Shown in pieces: positions 1-9,445 of a stretch of DNA of 34,222 nucleotides. The position numbers and the translations under genes are program-made. The notes beneath the pieces were generated by a model, which did no database searches, was not told the DNA's origin, and worked only from the letters and a program-made list of their open reading frames with translations. The stretch is from Candidatus Gastranaerophilales bacterium. Its GTDB lineage: Bacteria; Cyanobacteriota; Vampirovibrionia; Gastranaerophilales; Gastranaerophilaceae. Position 1 is the stretch's first letter. Each line of letters begins with the position of its first letter. The stretch spans positions 1 through 34,222 of the forward strand of contig CANRGC010000017.1 in the NCBI GenBank assembly GCA_947630045.1, written 5' to 3'.

Positions 1-50
1 CTAGCGGCTCTCTTTTTTGGACTTCGCTCAATTGAAACCTAATCGGTTTC

Positions 51-545
51 AAGCTTGTAGGGTAGGCTTTAGCCTACAGATTGCTTTCTATTCAATAACA
101 TTTCATTAAGTGCACGAAAGAAAAGTTTTTATAGTAATTTAAACAATAATTGGTGGACTAAAGTCCACCCTACATTCTTCGCATTGAAGTCCACCCTACG
201 TGCTTGTCACCCTGAACTTGTTTCAGGGTCTTATCGGTGCAAGCTTGTAGGGTAGGCTTTAGCCTACAGATTGCTTTCTATTCAATAACATTTCATTAAG
301 TGCACGAAAGAAAAGTTTTTATAGTAATTTAAACAATAATTGGTGGACTAAAGTCCACCCTACATTCTTCGCATTGAAGTCCACCCTACGTGCTTGTCAC
401 CCTGAACTTGTTTCAGGGTCTAATCGGTGTAAACTTGTAGGGTAGGCTTTAGCCTACCGATTGCTTTCTATGCAATAGCATTTCATTAAGTACACGAGAT
501 ATAGTAATTTAAACAATAATTGGTGGACTAAAGTCCACCCTACGT
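51..545. repeat. 190-bp tandem intergenic repeat, 2 full copies plus a diverged partial copy
   Basis: Copy 1 runs 51-240 and copy 2 runs 241-430. They differ only near their ends (ttatcggtgc against taatcggtgt). Copy 3 starts at 431, carries several substitutions and a roughly 10-bp deletion, and fades near 545. Each unit contains three inverted repeats: gtaggctttagcctac, ggtggactaaagtccacc, and ccctgaacttgtttcaggg. The half-site aagtccaccctac occurs twice within a unit. No open frame fits. The palindromes suggest REP/MITE-like elements or RNA hairpins, but no transposase or target-site duplication is visible. The near identity of copies 1 and 2 implies recent duplication. Confidence 0.93.
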
Positions 546-550
546 GCTAC

Positions 551-839
551 CTTGCGTTTATTTTTTGCTAAACGGCACGCAGAAACTTCGTTTCTGACTT
601 TGCCTGCCCCATTCTCGAAGGTTATCAACCTTCTCGAACGGGCGACCCTGTCGCCTATCAACTGTTTCGTTAAGCCAAGCTCATCGCTTGTCTTAACTTC
701 ACTCTGGCTTCGCTTACCGCCTGTCAAATTTGCAAGGTTTGCAAATTTGTTCATTCATTTCGCCCTTTCAGGGCTTCATTCATAACGGCGGCTATCAACA
801 GTTACGGCAAACGCCCCGCCCTTGCGTGGCGATTTGCCT
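551..839. other. Noncoding run of consecutive short inverted repeats, mostly with 3-nt loops
   Basis: I see no credible gene here. Perfect dyads follow each other: 580-596 (7-bp arms, loop ttc), 617-633 (7-bp arms, loop atc), 641-655 (6-bp arms, loop cct), 726-748 (10-bp arms around ggt) and 762-774 (5-bp arms, loop ttc). Longer-spaced dyads lie at 670-697 (gttaag/cttaac) and about 806-838 (ggcaaacgcc/ggcgatttgcc). Composition is visibly more GC-rich than the flanking genes. It lies just past the uvrB stop and could be structured RNA, a processed 3' region or a repeat-derived element. No uridine tract marks a standard terminator. Confidence 0.6.
697..714. repeat. 18-bp direct repeat, copy 1 (copy 2 at 838-855 inside the uvrB 3' end)
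   Basis: The 18-mer cttcactctggcttcgct occurs at 697-714 and again at 838-855. The second copy supplies the uvrB stop codon and the codons for the last residues (AKPE). This suggests the intergenic repeat material has replaced or extended the original 3' end of uvrB, or that the repeat was copied from it. Confidence 0.8.
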
Positions 840-2837
840 TCACTCTGGCTTCGCTGATATTTCACGGAGTTTTTTTATTTTGTCTCTGATTTCGGCTGCA
901 CGTTCAAAATCAAGAATTTTTGCGGCTTTGTGCATATCTTTTTCAAGTTTATTCAACAGTTTCGGCAAATCTTCTTTTTCTATTTTTAATTCCGTCATTG
1001 ATTCCGCAATAATGTCTTCAACATTCCTATAGCTTTGAACAAGCGCAAGAAGATTATTTTCAACGGGTTTTTTGATTGTTTTCGGAACAATGTTGTGTTC
1101 TTTATTATATGCAAGCTGCAATTCCCTACGTCTTTTTGTTTCATCAAGCGCCGCTTTCATTGAATCGGTAACCTTGTCGGCATACATAATGACTTTTCCG
1201 TTAACGTTTCTTGCGGAACGCCCTATGGTTTGAATTAAAGAGGTTTCACACCTTAAAAAGCCCTCTTTATCGGCGTCCATAATTGCAACAAGCGAAACTT
1301 CAGGTACATCAAGCCCCTCTCTTAAAAGGTTTACGCCCACAAGAACATCAAATTCGCCGAGCCTTAAATCTCTTAAAATTTCAACACGTTCCAAAGATTG
1401 AATTTCAGAGTGAAGATATCGAACCTTGACGCCCCTTCCCGTCAAAAACTCGGTAAGGTTTTCTGCCATTTTTTTGGTCAAAGTGGTAACAAAAACCCTT
1501 TCATTTCTCTTTGTGACTTCTTGAATTTCTTTAATTAAATCATCAACCTGTCCTGCCGTGGGATGAAGTTCAATAAGAGGGTCAACAAGTCCTGTCGGGC
1601 GAATAATTTGTTCGACGGTTTGTTCTGACACTTCTTTTTCAAAGTCTGAGGGGGTGGCTGATATAAAGATTTTTTTATCAATTTTTCCCCAAAATTCGTC
1701 AAAAGTTAACGGGCGGTTATCTTTTGCGCAAGGAAGCCTGAACCCGTAATCAACAAGCACCTCTTTTCTTGATTTATCGCCAAAATACATTCCTTTAAGC
1801 TGAGGCAACGTTACATGAGATTCGTCAATCACAACCAGAAAGTCATCGTTAAAATAATCAAGCAAGGTTGAAGGCGGTGTTCCGGGGGGTCTTTTTTCTA
1901 AAATTCTTGAATAGTTTTCAATTCCCGAACAATAGCCCATTTCTTTAATCATTTCAATATCATAATTTACCCTCTGTTCAAGGCGTTGAGCCTCAACGAG
2001 TTTATTTTGGGCATACAGTTCGTTTAATCTGTCTTTAAGCTCAAGTCTGATAACCTCAAGCGTTTTATCCATATCGTCGTCATCCGCAAGATAGTGCACT
2101 GCGGGGTAAATTACCGTTTCATTAACATTTTCGATAACTTCACCCGTCACTTCATCAATTCTTGAAATTTTTTCGATTTCATCTCCAAAAAAAGAAATTC
2201 TTGTAATAACTTTTTCAAAAGCCGGCATTATTTCAATTAAATCGCCTCTTACTCTAAAGGTTGCCCTTTTTAATTCAAGGTCATTTCTTTCATATCTTGT
2301 CAAAATAAGGTGATTTAAAAAGGCTTTTCTGTCTATTTCATCTCCTATTTGAAGTTTTACCGCCCCTTTGAAATAGTTTTCGGGCAGCCCTAAACCGTAA
2401 ATACAGCTGACGGAAGCAACAACGATAACATCTTTTCTTTCATAAAGGCTTCTTGTTGTGTTGTGTCTGAGACGGTCAATTTCGTCATTTATTGAAGCCG
2501 TTTTTTCAATATAAGTGTCTGTTCTTGGAATGTAAGCTTCAGGCTGATAATAGTCATAATAAGAAATAAAATATTCAACCGCATTATTTGGAAAAAGTTC
2601 TCGAAATTCGCCGTATAATTGCGCCGCAAGGGTTTTATTATGGGCAATAACAAGGGTTGGCATTTGAACTTGTTCAATAACGTTTGCTATCGTGAAAGTT
2701 TTTCCGGAACCCGTAACCCCAAGAAGTGTCTGGTTTTTATAATCATTGTTAATGCCAAAAACCAGTTCTTTTATTGCCTTTGGCTGATCGCCTGCGGGTT
2801 TATGGTCTGATATGAGTTGAAATTTAATATCCTTCAT
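840..2837 (-). CDS. uvrB: UvrABC excinuclease subunit B
   Basis: UvrB is the helicase-like damage-verification subunit of nucleotide excision repair. It is loaded by UvrA and recruits UvrC. Visible marks over 665 residues, a normal family length: Walker A GVTGSGKT at 40-47, the beta-hairpin [12 protein letters not shown] near 93-104 that clamps DNA, the DEAD-type box DESH, the motif VI stretch QTIGRSARN, and a C-terminal UVR domain ([14 protein letters not shown]) that binds UvrC. The gene starts with ATG 25 bp after the outer-membrane factor and probably forms the last cistron of the efflux operon. The Shine-Dalgarno is weak. Its final residues SAKPE come from an 18-bp repeat also present in the downstream noncoding region. 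Confidence 0.98.
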   Translation of the reverse strand: MKDIKFQLISDHKPAGDQPKAIKELVFGINNDYKNQTLLGVTGSGKTFTIANVIEQVQMPTLVIAHNKTLAAQLYGEFRELFPNNAVEYFISYYDYYQPEAYIPRTDTYIEKTASINDEIDRLRHNTTRSLYERKDVIVVASVSCIYGLGLPENYFKGAVKLQIGDEIDRKAFLNHLILTRYERNDLELKRATFRVRGDLIEIMPAFEKVITRISFFGDEIEKISRIDEVTGEVIENVNETVIYPAVHYLADDDDMDKTLEVIRLELKDRLNELYAQNKLVEAQRLEQRVNYDIEMIKEMGYCSGIENYSRILEKRPPGTPPSTLLDYFNDDFLVVIDESHVTLPQLKGMYFGDKSRKEVLVDYGFRLPCAKDNRPLTFDEFWGKIDKKIFISATPSDFEKEVSEQTVEQIIRPTGLVDPLIELHPTAGQVDDLIKEIQEVTKRNERVFVTTLTKKMAENLTEFLTGRGVKVRYLHSEIQSLERVEILRDLRLGEFDVLVGVNLLREGLDVPEVSLVAIMDADKEGFLRCETSLIQTIGRSARNVNGKVIMYADKVTDSMKAALDETKRRRELQLAYNKEHNIVPKTIKKPVENNLLALVQSYRNVEDIIAESMTELKIEKEDLPKLLNKLEKDMHKAAKILDFERAAEIRDKIKKLREISAKPE

Positions 2838-2862
2838 AACTCATATTTTTACACCTATTATA

Positions 2863-4509
2863 TTAAATTTCAATGCTTTCTTGGATGTCGGAATCTTTTA
2901 TGGTTTGCCCTATTGCCTTTTCAAGAGAAGCTTTTGCGCTGTTATAGAAATAAATATTGTTTATATAAGCAAGTTTTGCGCTGTCATATGTTAATTGTGC
3001 TTCTTTTAATTCAATAGCGTCACAAACTCCGGCTTTATATCTTCCCTGAGAAAGTTCATAGCTTTCTCTCGCCTCTTGAACCGCAACTTTTGAAGCCGAA
3101 ATTCTTTGTCTTGCGTCGTTTAAAGAAACATATGCCGTTTGAATTTCATAGTATATGTCGTTTACAATGCCTTTAGCGTCATATTTTTGTTGTTCAAGCT
3201 GAGCTTTTGCCTGTTTTATTTTGCTTGTGATTGAAACAGGGTTTATAACAGGAAAACTGAAATATCCCCCGACACTATACCAGTTTTTGTCAGTAAAGTC
3301 GTGCCTTCCGCCCATTCCGACATCGGCTTGCAAAGAAAGGTTCGGCATATAAGCTTTTTTGGAAAGTTTAACGCTCTGTTCCGCAATTTGAACTTCTGAT
3401 ATCGCCATTTTAAGGTCCGGACGTGCCTTGTTTGCTATTTCAATTGCCTCTTTCATTGTAATATTTGTTTCTTGAAAAGGCATTGAAGTATCAACAACAT
3501 AAGGGTCTATAAACGGCGTTCCCATAATGTTATTCAATTTTGACACGGCTAAATCAACCGCATTTGTTGCCTGAATATAATTCGCTCTTGCATCCGCCAA
3601 ATTAGCAGCCGCAATGGTAACATCAACTTTCGGGTGAGTTCCGATTTCATAAAAAGCCTTTGCCTGATTATACATTTGTTCAAAATGTTCAACCGATTCC
3701 GCCCTTACCTGTTTTGCGCTTAGTGCATATAAAAGATTGTAATAAGCGTCTTTTACATCTCTTACAACGGAATTAACAACAGATTCAACATTTTGTTTAG
3801 ACATCTCCCATTCAATTTTGTTAATTGTATATTGGTTTTGCGTAAAGCCAAAGTCATAAACCATTTCGGAAAGGGTAATTTCGCCTAAAAGATATCTGGT
3901 GTAAGCTTTTGAAGGATAGCCTTCTATAGCGGATGTATCCGGCTTGGTTCTTGTAATACCCGTATTTGTATACAAACTCGGAGTATAGTTTGAAATTGTT
4001 TGAACTTTATTTTCTTTAATAACGGAAACATTGGCATATGCCGCTTTTATTTTGGGATTGTTTGAAAGCGCAAGCTCTAAACAATCTGCGAGAGATAATT
4101 CGTCGGTTTTTGAAACCGAACCTTGAATTGAAATTTGCTTGTCGCCGGTGTTGCCGACAGGAAGATATCCGTTTTCGGGAATTAAATATTCGGAATAATC
4201 TTCTTTATTTTTTTTCTGTTTTTTTGTTCTTTTTTCAAGCTTTTTGCCCTTTTCTTCAAGGGTTATAACGTCTTTATCCTGTTTTTCGGATTCAAAAATA
4301 ACATCGTCCGTCGAAGATTCTTTTTGAACTGCGGGCGTTTCATCCGTGTTTTTTTGTTCCGTTTTTGAAAGAGAACTTTCGCTTTGAGGTTCAACAACAA
4401 CATTAGCGTCCGTGTCTGCAATAATAATCGGCTCATCGCTTGCAAAAACAGGCAAAGCCATGTTCAAAAACAAAGGTAACAACAAATATGAAAATTTTTT
4501 AGTATTCAT
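2863..4509 (-). CDS. TolC/OprM-type outer-membrane efflux factor
   Basis: This is the outer-membrane channel of a tripartite RND exporter, forming the exit duct. The N-terminus (MNTKKF, hydrophobic [15 protein letters not shown], then SDE) is a type I signal peptide with an AxA-like VFA site; there is no lipobox Cys. Residues about 25-110 are an acidic then Lys-rich, low-complexity segment ([16 protein letters not shown]) that ordinary TolC homologues lack. The OEP repeats follow: [20 protein letters not shown], a second duplicated half with [18 protein letters not shown], and the coiled-coil heptads. It overlaps the end of the RND gene by 11 bp, so the two are translationally coupled. Substrate cannot be read from sequence. 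Confidence 0.93.
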   Translation of the reverse strand: MNTKKFSYLLLPLFLNMALPVFASDEPIIIADTDANVVVEPQSESSLSKTEQKNTDETPAVQKESSTDDVIFESEKQDKDVITLEEKGKKLEKRTKKQKKNKEDYSEYLIPENGYLPVGNTGDKQISIQGSVSKTDELSLADCLELALSNNPKIKAAYANVSVIKENKVQTISNYTPSLYTNTGITRTKPDTSAIEGYPSKAYTRYLLGEITLSEMVYDFGFTQNQYTINKIEWEMSKQNVESVVNSVVRDVKDAYYNLLYALSAKQVRAESVEHFEQMYNQAKAFYEIGTHPKVDVTIAAANLADARANYIQATNAVDLAVSKLNNIMGTPFIDPYVVDTSMPFQETNITMKEAIEIANKARPDLKMAISEVQIAEQSVKLSKKAYMPNLSLQADVGMGGRHDFTDKNWYSVGGYFSFPVINPVSITSKIKQAKAQLEQQKYDAKGIVNDIYYEIQTAYVSLNDARQRISASKVAVQEARESYELSQGRYKAGVCDAIELKEAQLTYDSAKLAYINNIYFYNSAKASLEKAIGQTIKDSDIQESIEI

Positions 4510-7500
4510 TTTCTCTGATATCCTTAATGTGTTTTTCTTTTCTTATTTGGCTCTCAACTTTCGCTTTTTCACGTCTGTTTTGAATGTGAGCATAAAAAGC
4601 GGGAACAAGAATAGCACCAACCGTAACCGCAACAATCATTCCGCCAAACACTGCCGTTCCAAGCGCCCTTCTTGATTGAGCACCTGAGCCTGTGGCAAAA
4701 ACCAGAGGCACCATACCCAAAATAAAGGCAATACCCGTCATCATAACAGCCCTGAACCTTAGGCTTGCAGCTTCCATTGCGGCTTCATACACGCTTTTTT
4801 CTTTTCCTTCTCTTGCGTCTTTAGCAAATTCGACAATCAAAATTGCCTGTTTTGCGGCAAGACCAATTAACATTATAAGCCCTATTTGCGCATAAATGTC
4901 AAGTTGATTTCCCGTAACATATTGAAGGAATAAAGCGCCCAACATTGCAATAGGAGTAATCAACATAACTCCAATCGGCAGCATCCAGCTTTCATAAAGC
5001 GCAACAAGGAACAAATATACAAAGACCAAAGACATAATAATAACGGATGTTGTCTGCCCTGAAGATTCAATTTCTTGAAGGGAAGTTCCTGACCATGCAT
5101 AGCCGAGGTCAGATGACAACATTTCGTCAGAAATTCTGTTCATTTCTTTAATAGCGTCCCCTGATGATTGACCTTTTGCGGGGCTTCCTTGAATTTGAAT
5201 TGAATTATACATGTTATATCTTGTAACGCTGTAAGGTCCCGTAACGGGAGTAATTTTAATTACCGAGCTTAAAGGTGCGCTGGTACCGTTTTGCGTTTTA
5301 ATATAAACTTTGTTCATATCGGAAGGAATGCCTCTGTATGGCTCATCCGCTTCCATCATTACCCTAAAGACCCTGCCTTTAAGGTTAAAGTCATTTATAT
5401 AATAAGCGCCGAATTGGGATGATAAGGCAGCTGCCACTTCCGATTCAGCTATATTTTGAGCTTTTAGTTTTTCATAATCAATACTGATTAAAAACTGAGG
5501 AATATTTGCGTTAAATTGGGTGTAAACGCTTGACAATTTGGGGCTTTGGTTTGCTTTTACTATAAGTCCCATAGCCTCATTAAAAAGTTCCTGTGCCGTT
5601 CTTTGACCTTTATCAAGGAACTGATATTCAAAACCGCCAAACATACTCATACCTGAAATTGCAGGCGGAACAAAGGTTACAATACTCGCTTCATTATATT
5701 TTGATGTAATGGCGGCAATATTTCTTTTGTAATCTTCAAGTGACGTTTCATATTTTGCCTTTTCCTCTTTGCTCATAAAGAGTTTTCTAAGAGCACAAGG
5801 TCCTTTTCTTTCTTCAAAAGATTTAAATACGGTAAATATTAATGCCGTATTATCGCCGTTCATCCCGACAATACCACCAATTTGACGAACTCCGGGCAAT
5901 TCCATTAATTCCTTTTCAATGCTCAAAGAAAGGTCTGATGTTTTTGCAAGAGAAGTTCCGTCAGGCAAAATTATGTTGGTCAAAACTGCGCCCATATCTT
6001 CTTCGGGCAAAAAGCCTGTCGGTATAATTTTGAAAAGAACGCCCAAAGCCAAAAGCAACAAAAGATAAGTTATAAGGGTCATTTTGCCGCTGTTTATATA
6101 GTAATCTGAACCTTTAAGATAAACTTTTTTAACTCGGTCAAAAAAGCGATTGAATTTTTTAATGCAAATTTCCCAAGCGCAAGCAAAAAATTCGCCCCAA
6201 GCTCTCATCTTCCCTCTAAAAGTTTTAGGATGTTTTTTTGACCAATAATCATTGTATAATTCTCTAAACTTTTCATAGAAAGTTCTTTTGGGCATTTCCT
6301 CTTTGCTTCTTAAAAGAGTTGCACAAAGTGCGGGCGCAAGGGTCAGCGCAACGACAACCGAAAAGCCGATTGAAGCGGCAATTGTTACCGCAAACTGTTG
6401 ATACATTTTACCTGAAATGCCCGCAATGAAAGAACAGGGAACAAATACCGCCATTAATACAAGAGAAGTAGCAACAACGGCGCCCGTAATTTCTTCCATT
6501 GAAACAATAGTTGCCTCTTTTGGAGTTTTTCCTTCTTCAATGTGCCTTTGAACGTTTTCAACAACAACAATACTGTCGTCAACTACCGTTCCCACGGCAA
6601 GCACAAAACCAAAAAGGGTTAGTGTGTTAATCGAAAACTTTGCAAGAACAAATATTGCAAGCGTTCCGAGCAATGAAACCGGAATTGAAACAAAAGGAAC
6701 AATTGAAGCTCTCCAGTCGCCCAAAAACATATAAACAACAACCGTAACGAGAATAACTGCAAGAACAATGGCTTTAACAACTTCAGCAAGTGATTCTTTA
6801 ATTGTTTCAGTTGTGTCACGCAAAATTGAATAGCTTATGCCGGGAGGAAAGCTCTTTGAAAGTTCTTCCATTCTTTTATTACAATCGTTTGCAACCTGAA
6901 TTGCGTTTGCGTCGGAAAGCTGCATAACAGAAATAACGGCGATTTCTTTTCCGTTCAATCTGCCCATGTTTGCATAGCTTTCGCCCGCAAGTTCAACTCT
7001 TGCAACGTCTTTAAGTCTTATTGCGGAACCGTCGGGGTTTGAACGTATAATTATATTTGCAAACTGTTCGGGGTCAGTAAGCCTTCCCGTTGTTTTAAGG
7101 GTGATTTTCATTTGATGTTTGTTTACAAGCGGCTCTGCACCGATATCGCCCGCAGGAATTTGAACGTTTTGCCCGTTCACCGCATTTTGAATTTCAAGTG
7201 GCGAAACATTAAGCGCCGCCATTTTATTTGAATCAAGCCAAATTCTTATTGAATAATCTCTTGCGCCGTATACTTGAACTTCGCCGACTCCTTCCACCCT
7301 TGCAAGTTCATCTTTTAGATAAATTGATGCATAGTTGCTGGTTTCAACCAAATCTTTTGAGTTGTCGGGCGAAGTAATCGCATACATAACAAGCCCCGCA
7401 CCTTGCGTTGACCTTTTTGTTGTAAGCCCGTATCTTTGAACGTCGGAAGGAAGCCTCGGAGTGGCAAGAGAAACCCTGTTTTGAACGTTAACAAGCGCCA

Positions 7501-7804
7501 TATCGGGGTCTGTTCCCGTTTTAAAGAAAACATTCAGCCTGTAAGAACCGTTGCTTGAGGTTGATGTCATATAAATCATATCCTCAACACCGTTAACCTG
7601 AGCTTCAATAGGCTGGGCAACCGTAGATTCTATAACTTCGGAGCTTGCACCCGTATATGTTGCAATAACCATTACCTGAGGCGGAGTTATATCCGGATAT
7701 TGTTCCAAAGGCAAGTTCTTAAGGGCTATAAGTCCGATAAGAACTATAACAAGTGACAAAACTATTGAAAATCTTGGTCTTTCTATAAAAAATTTGGCAA
7801 ACAT
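4499..7804 (-). CDS. RND multidrug efflux transporter, HAE1 family (AcrB/MexB type)
   Basis: Proton-driven inner-membrane pump that takes substrates from the periplasm or inner leaflet and passes them to the TolC-like duct. Its 1101 residues begin [20 protein letters not shown], the canonical first transmembrane helix. The N-terminal porter domain contains [12 protein letters not shown]. The proton-relay aspartates are D409-D410 in [13 protein letters not shown] (transmembrane helix 4), and the second half repeats the fold with [13 protein letters not shown]. The central cytoplasmic stretch between the two repeats (about 500-575, basic and aromatic, [17 protein letters not shown]) is longer than in AcrB, as is the charged C-terminal tail. 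It begins 6 bp after the adaptor gene and overlaps the outer-membrane factor gene. Confidence 0.97.
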   Translation of the reverse strand: MFAKFFIERPRFSIVLSLVIVLIGLIALKNLPLEQYPDITPPQVMVIATYTGASSEVIESTVAQPIEAQVNGVEDMIYMTSTSSNGSYRLNVFFKTGTDPDMALVNVQNRVSLATPRLPSDVQRYGLTTKRSTQGAGLVMYAITSPDNSKDLVETSNYASIYLKDELARVEGVGEVQVYGARDYSIRIWLDSNKMAALNVSPLEIQNAVNGQNVQIPAGDIGAEPLVNKHQMKITLKTTGRLTDPEQFANIIIRSNPDGSAIRLKDVARVELAGESYANMGRLNGKEIAVISVMQLSDANAIQVANDCNKRMEELSKSFPPGISYSILRDTTETIKESLAEVVKAIVLAVILVTVVVYMFLGDWRASIVPFVSIPVSLLGTLAIFVLAKFSINTLTLFGFVLAVGTVVDDSIVVVENVQRHIEEGKTPKEATIVSMEEITGAVVATSLVLMAVFVPCSFIAGISGKMYQQFAVTIAASIGFSVVVALTLAPALCATLLRSKEEMPKRTFYEKFRELYNDYWSKKHPKTFRGKMRAWGEFFACAWEICIKKFNRFFDRVKKVYLKGSDYYINSGKMTLITYLLLLLALGVLFKIIPTGFLPEEDMGAVLTNIILPDGTSLAKTSDLSLSIEKELMELPGVRQIGGIVGMNGDNTALIFTVFKSFEERKGPCALRKLFMSKEEKAKYETSLEDYKRNIAAITSKYNEASIVTFVPPAISGMSMFGGFEYQFLDKGQRTAQELFNEAMGLIVKANQSPKLSSVYTQFNANIPQFLISIDYEKLKAQNIAESEVAAALSSQFGAYYINDFNLKGRVFRVMMEADEPYRGIPSDMNKVYIKTQNGTSAPLSSVIKITPVTGPYSVTRYNMYNSIQIQGSPAKGQSSGDAIKEMNRISDEMLSSDLGYAWSGTSLQEIESSGQTTSVIIMSLVFVYLFLVALYESWMLPIGVMLITPIAMLGALFLQYVTGNQLDIYAQIGLIMLIGLAAKQAILIVEFAKDAREGKEKSVYEAAMEAASLRFRAVMMTGIAFILGMVPLVFATGSGAQSRRALGTAVFGGMIVAVTVGAILVPAFYAHIQNRREKAKVESQIRKEKHIKDIRENEY

Positions 7805-7810
7805 TTATGA

Positions 7811-9025
7811 TTATTCCTTGGTTTGTGTATCAACTGCGGGAGTTTCGGCTGTTTCAGCCGGCTTTTCTTCTTTTTCAAGGGGAATCTTTTGTTCTTTTTC
7901 TTTTATTTGAACTTTTAATCCGTCCCTTACACCCACTGTGCCTATTTCAACAAACTTTTCTTCTTTTGTAATTCCTGATGTAACTATCCAGTTGTCGTCC
8001 TTTTCGCCTGAAACCGTGATTTTTCTTTTGTGAACGACATTTTCATCGTCTATTACATAAAGATATTTGCCCTCTGAATCTTGAAGAACCGCTGTTTGCG
8101 GAACGGCAAGGGCTTTTATAACTTTGTTTGAATAAACTTTTACATTAACAAAGTCTCCGGGAATTAAAACGTTGTCAGGGTTCGGAAAAGTTGCTCTTAA
8201 AGTAATCGTGCCGGTTGACTGTGAAATGGTATTGTCAAAAAAGTCTGCGCTTCCCGTTTTATCGTAAACAGTGCCGTCAGGAAGGGTAACTTCAACTTTT
8301 ATTGCCCCGCTTTGGTTTTTGTTCGGAATAATTTCATCATTTTTAAGCTGGGTAAAAATTCCCGAATCGAGTGAATATGTGACATAAATCGGGTCTTGAG
8401 AAACTATTTTTGTTAAAACCATGTTGGGAGAAGACAAATAGTTCCCGACAGTAATATCCGTTAAACTGATTTTTCCTGAAATAGGAGCATAAATTTTTGT
8501 ATAAGATAAAATTCTTTTTGCGTCATTTACGGCGGCAATTGCAGATTTCACACGTGCATTTGCAGAGTTTCTGTTAGCAAGAGCCTGATCGAAAGCAGAT
8601 TTGGAAACATAGTCATTTTTAACAAGTTCTGCGGCTCTTTCATAATCTTTTTGGGCTTGAAACTGCGCAGCTTTAGCGTTTTCCAAGTCTGCACGAGCCT
8701 TTTGAAGCGCTATAGCCTGATTATCTGAATCAAGCGTGTATAAAAGCTGTCCTTTTTTAACAATATCACCCTCTTTATAATTTTGCTGCAATATCAAGCC
8801 GGTTGTTCTTGCGATAACATCCGCCGATTTAATTGCAACAACTCTGCCGGGGGAAGATATTGAGCTTGATGTTTCCGTATCAAAAGCATATCCCGCCTCT
8901 ACAACAGGAAGATGAATTTGCTCTGCAATTTTCTTTTCTATAATTTTGCCGGATATATATTTTACGCCCACGCAAAGAAGCAAAAAGGCAATAATGGCAA
9001 TAATTGTAAGCTTCGTTTTAGTCAT
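7811..9025 (-). CDS. RND periplasmic adaptor (AcrA/MexA-type membrane-fusion protein)
   Basis: Links the RND pump to the outer-membrane duct. I choose the ATG at 9025 (MTKTKLTIIAIIAFLLLCVG) over the longer open frame beginning at 9073. GGTGAG lies just upstream at good spacing, and the longer start would lie upstream of the -10 element at 9064-9069. That gives 404 residues. A single N-terminal membrane anchor is followed by the split lipoyl/biotinyl domain (IQAG-type half TGLILQQNYKEGDIVKKGQ and APISGKISLTDITVGNYLS), an alpha-hairpin rich in Ala and Lys, and beta-barrel and membrane-proximal domains. The C-terminus is an acidic, Pro-rich tail (KEEKPAETAETPAVDTQTKE). First cistron of the operon. 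Confidence 0.95.
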   Translation of the reverse strand: MTKTKLTIIAIIAFLLLCVGVKYISGKIIEKKIAEQIHLPVVEAGYAFDTETSSSISSPGRVVAIKSADVIARTTGLILQQNYKEGDIVKKGQLLYTLDSDNQAIALQKARADLENAKAAQFQAQKDYERAAELVKNDYVSKSAFDQALANRNSANARVKSAIAAVNDAKRILSYTKIYAPISGKISLTDITVGNYLSSPNMVLTKIVSQDPIYVTYSLDSGIFTQLKNDEIIPNKNQSGAIKVEVTLPDGTVYDKTGSADFFDNTISQSTGTITLRATFPNPDNVLIPGDFVNVKVYSNKVIKALAVPQTAVLQDSEGKYLYVIDDENVVHKRKITVSGEKDDNWIVTSGITKEEKFVEIGTVGVRDGLKVQIKEKEQKIPLEKEEKPAETAETPAVDTQTKE

Positions 9026-9063
9026 ATTTCTCACCGTATAATAATTACAATAATAACACGAGA

Positions 9064-9093
9064 ATAATACCATTCTAAAAGGTTTAATTACAA
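9064..9093 (-). promoter_or_regulatory. Predicted sigma70-type promoter of the efflux-uvrB operon
   Basis: On the minus strand, -35 TTGTAA (9088-9093) and -10 TATTAT (9064-9069) are 18 bp apart. The bases TGG before the -10 make an extended -10 (TGnTATTAT). Transcription would begin near 9057, giving a leader of about 30 nt containing the GGTGAG ribosome-binding site of the adaptor gene. Confidence 0.5.
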
Positions 9094-9094
9094 G

Positions 9095-9107
9095 TACACC
9101 GGATGTA
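9095..9107. promoter_or_regulatory. Near-palindrome next to the efflux promoter, candidate operator
   Basis: TACACCGGATGTA pairs in five of six arm positions about its centre and ends 1 bp from the predicted -35 box. RND operons are commonly controlled by local TetR or MarR regulators, but no regulator gene is adjacent here, so the assignment rests on position and symmetry alone. Confidence 0.3.
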
Positions 9108-9174
9108 TGATTTTTAAAAAAAATTTACAAAAATTATCAAAAAAAATATTTTACACGTTTTTAGCCGAATAATA

Positions 9175-9203
9175 TTCTTAAACTAAAAGGCAATTTTTAT
9201 ACT
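9175..9203 (+). promoter_or_regulatory. Candidate promoter of the 54-aa small protein
   Basis: TTCTTA (9175-9180) and TATACT (9198-9203) are spaced 17 bp and point toward the small plus-strand gene at 9276. The -35 match is weak, so this is a suggestion only. Confidence 0.33.
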
Positions 9204-9275
9204 AAACTTTCGGGGGTTTGGTACAAGACAGCGAATGGGTTATTTTAAAATAAACAGTTTACGATTGGAATTAAA

Positions 9276-9440
9276 ATGAACGTTAGAGAATATTTTAAAC
9301 AGGTAAATAAAAAAATAAACAAGGTAAACGACAAAGCGAAAAACCCTTTTCTTGAGTATAATTTTGCCTATAACCCTTTTATGAGCGCAATTGAACAAAC
9401 TTATATCTGGGTTGAAAGAAACACAAAACACAGACTCTAG
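9276..9440 (+). CDS. Small hypothetical protein (54 aa)
   Basis: An ATG-started frame (MNVREYFKQVNKKINKVNDK...) ends with TAG at 9438-9440, six bases before the convergent ABC ATPase stop. GGAA sits 5 nt upstream of the ATG. The protein has a basic amphipathic N-terminal half (KQVNKKINKVNDKAK), then an aromatic stretch with two NPF motifs (AKNPFLEYNFAYNPFMSAIE) and a charged C-terminus (VERNTKHRL). It has no signal peptide or membrane segment. I do not recognise the family. The codon choice looks coding and the space is otherwise empty; conservation between related genomes would decide whether it is real. Confidence 0.5.
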   Translation: MNVREYFKQVNKKINKVNDKAKNPFLEYNFAYNPFMSAIEQTYIWVERNTKHRL

Positions 9441-9445
9441 TTTTA

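Noticed and set aside
51-545. Regularly spaced repeats reminiscent of a CRISPR array
   Set aside because: The whole 190-bp unit is repeated with no unique spacers, and no cas gene is present.
509-1032. Overlapping open frames of 77-100 codons on both strands before uvrB
   Set aside because: They run through repeat and hairpin DNA or antisense to uvrB, have no ribosome-binding site, and their products show no coherent composition.
9026-9073. Longer start for the efflux adaptor (MVLFSCYYCNYYTV...)
   Set aside because: It lies upstream of the predicted -10 and would disrupt the membrane-anchor N-terminus; the ATG at 9025 has a proper GGTGAG site.
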